Below are positions 45,068-56,119 of a DNA stretch of 64,000 bases, one piece after another (the stretch's first letter is position 1; the number at the start of each line of letters is the position of its first letter). Source of the stretch: Flavobacterium limnosediminis JC2902 (GTDB lineage: Bacteria > Bacteroidota > Bacteroidia > Flavobacteriales > Flavobacteriaceae). The notes beneath the pieces are model-generated. The model was not told the origin of the DNA, made no database searches, and saw only the letters and a program-made list of their open reading frames with translations. Where the stretch lies: contig NZ_AVGG01000005.1 in the NCBI RefSeq assembly GCF_000498535.1, positions 124,001 to 188,000 of the forward strand, in the 5' to 3' direction. A program made the translations under genes and the position numbers.

Positions 45068-45234
45068 TGCAAAAAATTCACGCTCAAATTATCAGATTCA
45101 CAATTAAGAGTTGCCAAAATAGCAATCTGATAATTCGCTGAAATCCATCAAATTCACGATTACTTTTCGCACCGATTTTCTTATATTTGCGATGCTTTTT
45201 AAGCAACATTATACACATCTATTATTTATTCTGA

Positions 45235-47469
<2,235 letters not shown>

Positions 47470-47493
47470 TTTAATTCTCTTTATATAATTCAG

Positions 47494-47521
47494 AAAAGAC
47501 GGTTCGAAAGGATCGTCTTTT
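47494..47521 (+). terminator. Terminator of the isocitrate dehydrogenase gene
   Basis: 8-bp stem (47494-47501 with 47514-47521) followed by a T-rich tract. Confidence 0.82.
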
Positions 47522-47572
47522 TTGTTTTCAGGAGCGAATGGTTAGGGCTTTTTTGCTATCCTTATTCCTGCT

Positions 47573-47639
47573 TCCCGATAGCTATCGGGACGTTCTATTT
47601 TTACACCTGTCAGGTTTTAAAAACCTGTCAGGTGTAAAA
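47573..47639. repeat. Two adjacent palindromes (REP-like)
   Basis: A perfect 18-nt palindrome (47573-47590, TCCCGATAGCTATCGGGA) is followed by a 41-nt near-perfect palindrome (47599-47639) built on ACACCTGTCAGG. Both sequence types are common in Bacteroidota intergenic DNA. Confidence 0.75.
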
Positions 47640-47719
47640 GATGCCACTTCCATCAGGGCTATTAGGGAAACCATTTCTTTGTTTGGAGTGGCAATTGAAA
47701 AAAAATACAAATGTGTCCT

Positions 47720-47965
47720 TTTACGGGGTAAGTGAGGTCTCAAACGGGGTTTACCACGTCTTATAACGGGATGAAAGGCGTCTTCAACTTGGTTAACCAC
47801 GTTATCCAACGGGGTAAATAGGGTTCCAAACCGGGTTTACCACGTCAACCAACGGGGTAAACGGGGTCTGGAACGGGGTTGACCACCTTCCATAACGTGG
47901 TAAATGGTATTTCGAACGTGGTCTACCACGTTACCAGACGTGGTCAAAGGGGTTGTTGAAGTACC
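47720..47965 (+). repeat. Degenerate 43-nt dimeric tandem repeat
   Basis: About eleven units of 21-22 nt begin AACGGGGT or a close variant. Units alternate: a 22-nt form with a TTACCACGTC-like half and a 21-nt form with a AAANGGGGT-like half, giving a 43-nt period. There are no spacers of unique sequence, so it is not a CRISPR array. Confidence 0.78.
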
Positions 47966-47985
47966 GTAATAGGGTTAATAAAAAA

Positions 47986-48008
47986 AGCCACTCGCAATGC
48001 GAATGACT
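47986..48008. terminator. Terminator of the 1686-aa surface-protein gene
   Basis: An 11-nt arm pair (47986-47996 with 47998-48008) with two wobble pairs and A/T flanks lies just past the - strand stop. Confidence 0.7.
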
Positions 48009-48035
48009 TTTTTTATTACTTGCTATTTTCGATGT

Positions 48036-51000
48036 TTATCGTTTCATCGAGAAGTGTGCCTTAAACATTTTCTCAGCACCGTTCTCTTTGTATTTCACCG
48101 TGAACCAGTAATCCGTAGATGGCATAACCTGTCCGTTGTACGTTCCGTCCCATCCCGTTCCTGCCGGAACCATCTGTTTGATTAACTTACCGTAACGATC
48201 GAAAATATGAATCTCCGAATCTGGCTGATTACCACTCAACGACCAGATGTTCCAAGTATCATTATATCCGTCACCGTTCGGTGTAAAGAAATGCGGATAA
48301 CCAATAGTCAAAATACCTGTAAGAACAATATTTGTACAACCAACAGTATCGTGAATCGTTACTGTATGTTCTCCCGGTAAAACGTGAAGGAATACATTAC
48401 TTGTCTGGAATGCACCTCCGTCTAAACTGTACAGATACGAACCAGTTCCTGCCACAGTAACCGTAATCGCCTGGCTGTCCTCAAAGTAATTCGTAACCAC
48501 CGCTGTTGCGCTCTGCGCCGGGTTAGATTCGTTTACATTAATCATAAACACCTCGTCACAACTCGTACTCGAATTCATGATCGAAACGGTATACAGACCG
48601 TCCTGAGTGGCTGTATAAGAACTAGCTGTACTTATAATAGTTGTCATATCACTGCCGTAATACCACTGGAAATCATAGTCAGTATCACTTAAACCGGTAT
48701 TCATTTCATATCCAAAAATCAAAGCACCTGTTATGGAATCGATACAAACAACTCCGTCAGGAATGCTAATACTCGGCAAAGGATTCACTTCAATAACAAT
48801 AGTTACCGGAGTTCCTGAACAACCGTTAAATACAGGAGTAACAGTATATATAGCAGTTCCTTGCGTATTTCCGGTTGTTGTTAAAATCTGACTGATTGGT
48901 ATTCCTGCTCCCGGAGTGGTTTCAGAGGCACTTCCGTCAGAGGCACCACTTACACCGTTTTGAACCACGGTCCACTCAATGGAGGTACCCGGAATAAATG
49001 GCGTAAGCAGAATTCCGGAAGGCTCACCGCTACAAATAGGCTGTGGGTTTCCAGAGGTGAACAATTCCGGTATCGGATTAACCGTTACTGTAACATCAAT
49101 GCTTTGTCCTGTACAACCGTTAACCACCGGAGTAACAGTATAAGTAACTGTACCCTGTGCCATTCCAAGAGTTGTCAGCGTCTGACTGATAGTATCTCCT
49201 GTATCCGAAAAAGCTCCGGAAACGCCAGGTGACTGTGCAACCAACCATGAGAAAGTTGTACCTGGTACATTGCTGGTCAACACGATATTGGTGGTCTCAC
49301 CCGAACACAAACTTGATGTTTGCGGACTGGCGGTAACATTCGGATTCGGATAAACCGTCACGGTAACCGTTTCTGGTACACCCGGACAACCGTTGTTTAT
49401 CGGTGTGATGGTATAAGTAGCCTGACCGATAGTCGTACCGGAAGCCGTAAGCACTTGATTGATTGATGCTCCTGTTCCACCTGTAGCACCGGTCACCCCA
49501 CTGTTTTGAACAACATTCCAGTTGAAAGTAGTTGTTGGAATTGCGCTTGACATGGTAATGTTCGTTGTACCTCCGGTACAAATAGATTGTTCCGTTACAT
49601 TAACAACAATATTCGGAACCGGAGTTACGGTTATATCAACTGTAATCGGATTACCAACACAGCTTCCAACACTTGGTGTAATTGTATATGTTACCGTACC
49701 TACCGCAGTTCCTGTAGTAAGCATCTGAGAAATTACAGCTCCTGTTCCATTGGATGCTCCGGTTACGCCTCCCGTTTGGGTATACGTCCAGGAGAAAGTC
49801 GTATTCGGAACCGTTCCCTGCAACTGAATGCCGGTCAACTGTCCGGAACATAACAATTGAGAAGCAGGGTTAGCCGCAACTGTTGGAGTCTGTACCACCG
49901 TAACGATTGCCGAACCCGACAAGGTTTCGATACAATTAGGTACAGTTCCGGCAGTCACATCTACCAATGTATATGTCGCATCTGCAGATAAATTCCCTGT
50001 ATTTACAGTAGCCGTTCCTCCTGCTCCAAGGATCACAGATTGATTTGGCCCTGCATTAACAGTATATTGTACAGTTGCTCCAGCTGTCCCTGTGAACGTT
50101 ATTGTAGTCGATGAATTAAAACAAACCGACGTAGTTCCCGAAATCGAGGCAGTAGGTTGAGGAGCAATATCCACAACAACCGATTGCGATAATGGAGATG
50201 TACATCCTGAACCCGCAGAAATATCAACCAATTGATAAGTGGTTTGAACCGACAAATTTGCAGTGGTAAAAGTCACTGTCCCTGCCGCAGGTATAAAAAT
50301 ATTGGCAGGTGTCCCATTTACCGTATAGTTCACCGTTGCATTAGGTGATCCGGAAATTGTAATTGTAGTTGTTGATCCTGTACAGATTGTAGTGGCTCCC
50401 GAAATGGCTATAGTAGCAGTCGGGTTCGTCAAAATATTTACAACAGCTGTTGTTGAACATCCGTTGGCATCCATATAGGTAATTGTTGAAGTTCCAACCG
50501 AAACACCCGTGATTAATCCCGTTGCACTTATCGTTGCCACAGCCGTATTGGAAGAAACCCATGCATTTGAAGCAGCTGGCGTTCCGGAACCCGTTAACTG
50601 TGATGTTGAACCGATACAGGCTGTTAATGCACCTGAAATTGTCGGCAATGCATTAACAAATACCGAAGTGGAAACGAAACATCCGTTATCATTTGTGTAT
50701 GTAATTACTGCTGTACCTGCTGATACACTTGTCACCAAACCTGCAGCATCAACGGTAGCAACAGCGGTATTTGAGGAAATCCATGGATTTACCACTGCTG
50801 GTGTTCCTGAACCTGTCAGTTGAGTTGTTCCACCCTGACAAATTAATAATGTTCCGCTTATGGTTGGCAAAGCATTCACTGTAATGTTACTTGTGCTTGA
50901 ACAACCGTTAACATCGGTATAGGTAATTGTTGCTGTACCCACTGAAACTCCTGTTACCAAACCAGTAGCATTCACTGTTGCCACAGCCGTATTGGAAGAA

Positions 51001-53096
51001 GCCCATGCATTTGAAGAAGCCGGAGTCCCTGAACCTGTCAATTGAGTTGTCGCATTAACGCAAACCGCGTTATTACCGCTTACCGTTGGCGTTACATTTA
51101 CTGTAAAAACAAACGTATTGGAACATCCGTTGGCATCAGTGTATGTTATTGTAGTTGTTCCTGTTGAAACTGCAGAAACGAGTCCGCTCGCGTTTACGGT
51201 AGCCACGGCAGGATTTGAAGAAGTCCATGGGTTTACCGCCGCTGGTGTACCCGATCCAGTTAATTGTGTTGTAGATGCAAGACATCCTGAAGGCGTACCC
51301 GATATAGTCGGTAAAGCGTTAATCGTTACGACTGCCGTAGCAGAACATCCGCCATTGATGGTATACGTAATTGTTACCGTACCTGCAGAAACTCCGGTAA
51401 CCAAACCTGTAGCATTTACCGTTGCAACCGCTGTATTCGAAGAGGTCCAAGGATTGACAGCTGCCGGTGTACCCGATCCGGTTAATTGGGTTGTCGCATT
51501 CTGACAGGCTGATAATGTTCCTCCAATTGTTGGCGCCGCATCAATTGTTACCGTCATTGATGCTGAACAACCGTTATTGTCGGTATAAGTAATGGTCGCT
51601 GATCCTGCTGAAACTCCGGTTACCAATCCGGCAGAAGAAACAGTTGCTATCACAGTATTGGAAGAAACCCAGGCATTTGAAGCAGCAGGCGTACCCGATC
51701 CTGTTAACTGGGTTGTCGCGTTAACGCAAACCGTTGCCACACCGCTTACCGTTGGCAACGCATTAACTGTAACGGTAGCTGTATTGAAACAACCGTTGCT
51801 GTCAGTATATGTAATAACAGCGGTTCCCAGAGCAATACCGGTAACCAATCCTGTTGCGCTTACTGTTGCAACAGCCGTATCGGAGGATGTCCACGGAGAA
51901 ACGGCAGCCGGTGTTCCCGAACCCGTTAATTGTGAAGTCCCGCTAAGACAAACCCCTAATGATCCGCTGATAGTTGGCAACGGATTAACCGTCACGGTCT
52001 GAGAATTGTTGATATTTTGCGAACAAATCACAACATTACTGCTGTTTAAAACTTTAACGGTAGCCAAAGTATAGGTTCTATTGGCTGTAAGTGATTCCGT
52101 GAAAGAAAATGTTCCGGCCGCATCCAATAAAGCCGATTGCAATGGCCCGCCGTCAATCCTGTAATCCACAGTTGCTCCCGGTGAACCTGTAAAAGTCACC
52201 GTGACGCTTTCACCTGAACATATTTGCGTTCTCGATAAAGACATAGTAGCCGTAGGTACCTGGACAACCCTCAGAAGAAAATCGGTAATCGTAAAACAAC
52301 CTGAAGTGTTGTTTACCACTTTTGCATAAATACGCTGAGGATTTGTTACGTTTCCGTAGATATCCGGTAATGGGGAAACACCGTCAACGGCATTAGCAAA
52401 AGTGGTGTAAAAACTAATAGTGTTATTTGTCAAATCAGAATTTATCTGACTTCTTACCGTATTAAGATTAAAAATACCAACATTAGGTGTAATGCTGCAA
52501 GTAATGAAATCAGGGATAGCATTTGCTGTCGGCGGAATGGGAAAGGCTCCCGAACCGTTCATAGCGGTTCCGTTCCAGCGAATTTCAAATCCACCGTCTC
52601 CATGCGGTCTGTCTATTACGATATAATAAAATTGTCCGGCAACAACATCCAAATAACGAACATATCCGTTACCATTTGCTCCGGGACCGGCAGTCGTGGC
52701 AGTAGTATTGTTCAAACCGGTATGGTTATTAGGTAAACCGGCTGCTGCAGGATTGGTCGTACAGCAACGGATGGGAGCCCCTAAACCTGCACCACAATTG
52801 CGGTTTGGCCCGAAAACCCAAAAATCGTAATCGACAGTTATAGCGGGATCATTAGGAATCAAATCAAACCCCAGGGTACCCGATTGTACTATATTAATTC
52901 TTAGCCAAAGTGAATTATGCTCAAAACTCGAACATGATCCCGAAATTTCCTGTATGTTTCCAATACCGCTTGCATTAGAGGAGAAAGTCCCGTTCCCACA
53001 TACCGTGATAGCATTAACACAGTCATTCGGCGAATTCTGCGCCTGCACCGAATAGCCAAAAATTAATACTACTAATAATGTTAAAATCTTTTTCAT
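48036..53096 (-). CDS. Ig-repeat surface protein with T9SS type B (gliding-associated) sorting domain
   Basis: 1686 residues: signal peptide (MKKILTLLVVLIFGYSVQA), an N-terminal beta-sandwich (to about 190), then seven consecutive bacterial Ig-like (Big_2-type) units of exactly 74 residues (signature TQLTGSGTPA, SSNTAVATV, GLVTGVS, ITYTDxNGCS), two PKD-like units and four longer units starting (L)CSGxxTxI. The C terminus FFTPNGDGYNDTWNIWSLSG to KEMFKAHFSMKR is a type B/CHU_C sorting domain. T9SS would place it at the cell surface. It is the last gene of the locus after OmpA. Confidence 0.9.
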   Translation of the reverse strand: MKKILTLLVVLIFGYSVQAQNSPNDCVNAITVCGNGTFSSNASGIGNIQEISGSCSSFEHNSLWLRINIVQSGTLGFDLIPNDPAITVDYDFWVFGPNRNCGAGLGAPIRCCTTNPAAAGLPNNHTGLNNTTATTAGPGANGNGYVRYLDVVAGQFYYIVIDRPHGDGGFEIRWNGTAMNGSGAFPIPPTANAIPDFITCSITPNVGIFNLNTVRSQINSDLTNNTISFYTTFANAVDGVSPLPDIYGNVTNPQRIYAKVVNNTSGCFTITDFLLRVVQVPTATMSLSRTQICSGESVTVTFTGSPGATVDYRIDGGPLQSALLDAAGTFSFTESLTANRTYTLATVKVLNSSNVVICSQNINNSQTVTVNPLPTISGSLGVCLSGTSQLTGSGTPAAVSPWTSSDTAVATVSATGLVTGIALGTAVITYTDSNGCFNTATVTVNALPTVSGVATVCVNATTQLTGSGTPAASNAWVSSNTVIATVSSAGLVTGVSAGSATITYTDNNGCSASMTVTIDAAPTIGGTLSACQNATTQLTGSGTPAAVNPWTSSNTAVATVNATGLVTGVSAGTVTITYTINGGCSATAVVTINALPTISGTPSGCLASTTQLTGSGTPAAVNPWTSSNPAVATVNASGLVSAVSTGTTTITYTDANGCSNTFVFTVNVTPTVSGNNAVCVNATTQLTGSGTPASSNAWASSNTAVATVNATGLVTGVSVGTATITYTDVNGCSSTSNITVNALPTISGTLLICQGGTTQLTGSGTPAVVNPWISSNTAVATVDAAGLVTSVSAGTAVITYTNDNGCFVSTSVFVNALPTISGALTACIGSTSQLTGSGTPAASNAWVSSNTAVATISATGLITGVSVGTSTITYMDANGCSTTAVVNILTNPTATIAISGATTICTGSTTTITISGSPNATVNYTVNGTPANIFIPAAGTVTFTTANLSVQTTYQLVDISAGSGCTSPLSQSVVVDIAPQPTASISGTTSVCFNSSTTITFTGTAGATVQYTVNAGPNQSVILGAGGTATVNTGNLSADATYTLVDVTAGTVPNCIETLSGSAIVTVVQTPTVAANPASQLLCSGQLTGIQLQGTVPNTTFSWTYTQTGGVTGASNGTGAVISQMLTTGTAVGTVTYTITPSVGSCVGNPITVDITVTPVPNIVVNVTEQSICTGGTTNITMSSAIPTTTFNWNVVQNSGVTGATGGTGASINQVLTASGTTIGQATYTITPINNGCPGVPETVTVTVYPNPNVTASPQTSSLCSGETTNIVLTSNVPGTTFSWLVAQSPGVSGAFSDTGDTISQTLTTLGMAQGTVTYTVTPVVNGCTGQSIDVTVTVNPIPELFTSGNPQPICSGEPSGILLTPFIPGTSIEWTVVQNGVSGASDGSASETTPGAGIPISQILTTTGNTQGTAIYTVTPVFNGCSGTPVTIVIEVNPLPSISIPDGVVCIDSITGALIFGYEMNTGLSDTDYDFQWYYGSDMTTIISTASSYTATQDGLYTVSIMNSSTSCDEVFMINVNESNPAQSATAVVTNYFEDSQAITVTVAGTGSYLYSLDGGAFQTSNVFLHVLPGEHTVTIHDTVGCTNIVLTGILTIGYPHFFTPNGDGYNDTWNIWSLSGNQPDSEIHIFDRYGKLIKQMVPAGTGWDGTYNGQVMPSTDYWFTVKYKENGAEKMFKAHFSMKR
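50429..51982 (-). repeat. Seven tandem 222-bp units within the Ig-repeat gene
   Basis: The span is exactly 7 x 222 bp. Each unit encodes one 74-aa Ig-like domain without insertion or deletion; units vary mainly at SGTPA(A/S)(S/V)(N)(A/P)W and in the first ten residues. Confidence 0.85.
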
Positions 53097-53123
53097 TTAA
53101 ACCGTTTTTATTTAAGAGCAATA

Positions 53124-53152
53124 GCTAATCCCTGTATTGAACAGAGATTAGC
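53124..53152 (-). other. Intergenic hairpin between ompA-like and Ig-repeat genes
   Basis: 12-nt arms (53124-53135 with 53141-53152) pair with one mismatch. There is no U tract on the - strand, so it may be an mRNA processing or stability element rather than a terminator. Confidence 0.55.
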
Positions 53153-53226
53153 CATTGTTTATTATTTTCCACTTAACGCAATAACTGCATCAGGGCATAT
53201 TTATTGTGAAAGCTTCAGCGAAAGGC

Positions 53227-55098
53227 TTATTTTTTAACGATCATGAATTCTGAACGTCTGTTTTGAGCATGCTGCTCTTCAGTACAATTCGAACCACATG
53301 CTACTTTCGGAACTGTACTTCCGTAACCTTTACCGCTAACCCGATCTCTGGCAATTCCTTTCGAAATCAGATATTCCACTGTTGATTGGGCTCTTTGTCC
53401 GGACAATTTAAGATTGTATGAAGCTTTTCCTTTTGAATCGGTATGCGATTTTACAAAAATCACCATCGACGGATTGTCATTCATCACTCTAACCAATTTG
53501 TCCAATTCCTCTGCACTCTGAGGTGTTATGTTGCTCTTATTAAAATCAAAATAAACATTCTTCAGAATCACCTCGGTATCCGTAACAATCACTTCAACCG
53601 GAGATAATTTAGCTTCTGTTATCGCCTGTCCCGATTTAATTCCGCTAACCGGGAAAGTAGCTGTTTCAAAATTTTCAGCCTTAACCTGGAAAACATAACC
53701 GGTTTCACATTCCACTCCGTAAGCTACCCTTCCCCTTGCATCGGTTTGTTTGGTTGCAATTACATTACCTTTTTCATCCGAAATGGATACGGAAGCATTT
53801 GCCAAAGCAACGCCCGTTTTCTTATTCGTAACTAAAGCTATTGCTTCTGCTTCACAAACCTCTTTAGCTGCAAAGATAGCATCAGAACCGTTTCTGTCGG
53901 AAGAAAAATAACCGACTTTAGATGTTGCATTGTAACTGAATGCGAAATCATCCTTTTCAGTATTTACAGGCTTACCTACATTTTGAGGTTGACCCGAACC
54001 ATTTAGATCCATTCGGAACACATCGAAACCACCAAACCCTTGTTTTCCGGATGAGGCAAAATACAATATGTCGTTTTCAGTAACGAACGGAAAATTCTCT
54101 TTACCTGCAGTATTAACACCTGCTCCTAAATTTTGAGGCGTACCATAGCTGTTTCCGTCAACAGACACTTTCCAGATATCTGACTCACCTAAACCACCAG
54201 GCATATTAGAAGCAAAATAAAGTGTTTTCCCGTCATTGCTCAAACTTGGATTGGTAACGGAATAACTCGCACTGTTAAATGGCAAAGCTTCTATATTTGA
54301 CCATTTCCCATTTACTTTTACAGCCTTGTATAAACCTTGCTGTCCAACTTTAATATTGCTTTTTTTATCTTTTTCGTATTGCTTGGCAGAGTGTCCGTCT
54401 CTTGCAAAAAACATAGTATTTCCGTCTTTGCTTACAGTAACAGGACCATCATGGAAAGCTGAATTTAATTCTTTTATAGCAACCGGTTCTGAAAAAGTAC
54501 CATCTGTATTTCGGGTTGTCTGAAAAATATCCAAATACGGCTGATTGGCCCATTTGTCTTTTTTTCCGGATGCGTTTCTTGTACTTGCAAAATACAACGT
54601 GTTATCGTTTGTTAGTACCGCTCCAAAATCACTGCTCCCTTTAACACTGATGGCAATTTCGGAAACATCGAACATTTTACTTTTGTTCGTGAGACTCGGA
54701 ATGTAATTCGGATTCGCCTTATGCTCTTTCGCTCTTGAATCCGAAGGCACTAATGCAGAAAAAGCATCCATTTGTTTGTTCGCTTCCTCATATTTCCCCA
54801 AGACCTTCAACGTTTGTGCATAACGGAAATAAGTTTCAGCATCTGCTTTTCCTTCAACCGCTTTTGCATACCATTTTGAAGCCTCGGTAACGTTATTGAT
54901 GTTGTAATAACTATCTGCCAATTGTTTTGCAACGTAAGGCGTAACGGCATCTTTTTCCGTTAATTTAAGGTATTCTCCTATGGCATTCACATATTGATAA
55001 CTTTCAAAAAACTGATCGGCTTTTTTGGTCTGATTGTCCTGAGCGTAGGCCGTTGTCATCAATAATAACAAGCTTATTTTTATATATGTTCTTTTCAT
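53227..55098 (-). CDS. OmpA-family protein with TPR and PD40/WD40-like repeats
   Basis: 623 residues: signal peptide (MKRTYIKISLLLLMTTAYA), TPR-like helices (22-120), a PD40 propeller (about 155-400; units TLYFASTRNASGKKD, TLYFASNMPGGLGESDIWK, ILYFASSGKQGFGGFDVFRM), a carboxypeptidase-regulatory-like domain (about 410-490) and a C-terminal OmpA peptidoglycan-binding domain (VYFDFNKSNITPQSAEELDK, SHTDSKGKASYN, RAQSTVEYLISKGIA). It anchors outer-membrane assemblies to peptidoglycan. It is 17 nt after the PorP/SprF gene. Confidence 0.92.
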   Translation of the reverse strand: MKRTYIKISLLLLMTTAYAQDNQTKKADQFFESYQYVNAIGEYLKLTEKDAVTPYVAKQLADSYYNINNVTEASKWYAKAVEGKADAETYFRYAQTLKVLGKYEEANKQMDAFSALVPSDSRAKEHKANPNYIPSLTNKSKMFDVSEIAISVKGSSDFGAVLTNDNTLYFASTRNASGKKDKWANQPYLDIFQTTRNTDGTFSEPVAIKELNSAFHDGPVTVSKDGNTMFFARDGHSAKQYEKDKKSNIKVGQQGLYKAVKVNGKWSNIEALPFNSASYSVTNPSLSNDGKTLYFASNMPGGLGESDIWKVSVDGNSYGTPQNLGAGVNTAGKENFPFVTENDILYFASSGKQGFGGFDVFRMDLNGSGQPQNVGKPVNTEKDDFAFSYNATSKVGYFSSDRNGSDAIFAAKEVCEAEAIALVTNKKTGVALANASVSISDEKGNVIATKQTDARGRVAYGVECETGYVFQVKAENFETATFPVSGIKSGQAITEAKLSPVEVIVTDTEVILKNVYFDFNKSNITPQSAEELDKLVRVMNDNPSMVIFVKSHTDSKGKASYNLKLSGQRAQSTVEYLISKGIARDRVSGKGYGSTVPKVACGSNCTEEQHAQNRRSEFMIVKK

Positions 55099-55115
55099 TG
55101 TTTAGCTTCTTTTGA

Positions 55116-56051
55116 TTAGAAATACCTTGGTGATATTGATGTCTTCTTAGGGAAATTCAAATCGAACAACAACATGAACTCGTGTGATGCTTTTGTTGTG
55201 GCATCCAACTCGGAAATAACATGATCATAGGCATAGCCAAGACGGATTCCCGGAGTTATGCGATAATTCACCATGGCACCGAATGAATCTTCAATTCGGT
55301 AAGTAGCCCCTGCTTCAAACTTTTCAAAGAACAGGAAGTTCGCAGATAAGTCAAACGATGTAGGTGCATTGAAAGCCGACTTCATCATAAACGAAGGCTT
55401 GAATTTTGTGTTATCAGACAACTGAAACACGTACCCCCCTGACAAGAAGTAATGCTGGGTTTCGCTTCCGAACTGATATTCGTCGCCGTCAACCTGCAAA
55501 TCCAGATGTTTTGCGTCTAACATATTCGGCACGGAAAATGACAAATAGTATTTTTGGGTGTAGTAAAAAAGTCCACTCCCGATATTAAAATAAGTATTAT
55601 TGATATTTTCACTGAAGGCAGGGTCCTCGGGTTGCGGAACAAATCCGTTTCCGATATCCGACCAAAGTCCTGCATTATGAAAAGTAACACCCGTTTTTAA
55701 TCCTAATGCCAAGCGATGTTCGCCACCTAAATTTAAGGTATATGCGAAATCTCCATAAACATTAGTTTCTTCAACAGGTCCGATTTTATCGGAAATTACA
55801 GAAAGTCCCAAACCAACATTTTTCCCTACCGGACTGTGTGCCGAAAGCGTTGCTGTTTTAGGAGCCCCGTCAACATTCACCCATTGTTCTCTGTATAAGA
55901 GTCCAACAGCTAAATTTTCTTTAGAACCGGCATAAGCAGGGTTCACCACATTCATGTTATACATATACTGTGTATAATGTGGGTCTTGCTGTGCATGCAT
56001 GTCTGTGGTAATTGCTCCCAACAGTAGTATTGCAAAATAAATTTTTTTCAT
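55116..56051 (-). CDS. PorP/SprF family T9SS-associated outer membrane protein
   Basis: 311 residues: signal peptide (MKKIYFAILLLGAITTDMHA), then QQDPHYTQYMYNMNVVNPAY, VGLLYREQWVNVDGAPKTAT and repeated amphipathic strands to a C terminus rich in aromatic and basic residues, the PorP/SprF pattern. SprF in F. johnsoniae is needed for surface delivery of SprB, and similar genes follow type B-sorted adhesins, as here. Start ATG 56051 gives the signal peptide; the upstream extension overlaps the adhesin gene. Confidence 0.92.
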   Translation of the reverse strand: MKKIYFAILLLGAITTDMHAQQDPHYTQYMYNMNVVNPAYAGSKENLAVGLLYREQWVNVDGAPKTATLSAHSPVGKNVGLGLSVISDKIGPVEETNVYGDFAYTLNLGGEHRLALGLKTGVTFHNAGLWSDIGNGFVPQPEDPAFSENINNTYFNIGSGLFYYTQKYYLSFSVPNMLDAKHLDLQVDGDEYQFGSETQHYFLSGGYVFQLSDNTKFKPSFMMKSAFNAPTSFDLSANFLFFEKFEAGATYRIEDSFGAMVNYRITPGIRLGYAYDHVISELDATTKASHEFMLLFDLNFPKKTSISPRYF

Positions 56052-56076
56052 TTCAGCTTGTATTGCTTTAATAATT

Positions 56077-56107
56077 ACAGTCTGCCTACAAATTATAGGC
56101 AGACTGT
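56077..56107 (-). terminator. Hairpin between the adhesin and PorP/SprF genes
   Basis: A perfect 12-bp stem (56077-56088 with 56096-56107) 12 nt past the adhesin stop. On the - strand it is followed by TAATTATT, so termination may be partial. Confidence 0.75.
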
Positions 56108-56119
56108 TTTTATTTGTTT

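Noticed and set aside
47538..47809. Short open frames on both strands
   Set aside because: They run through palindromes and the 43-nt repeat and have no gene-like features.
47720..47965. CRISPR array
   Set aside because: Units are contiguous and degenerate with no unique spacers, and no cas gene is in the window.
49297..52002. Long antisense open frames opposite the Ig-repeat gene
   Set aside because: They mirror the repetitive coding sequence of the sense strand and contain no recognisable domain.
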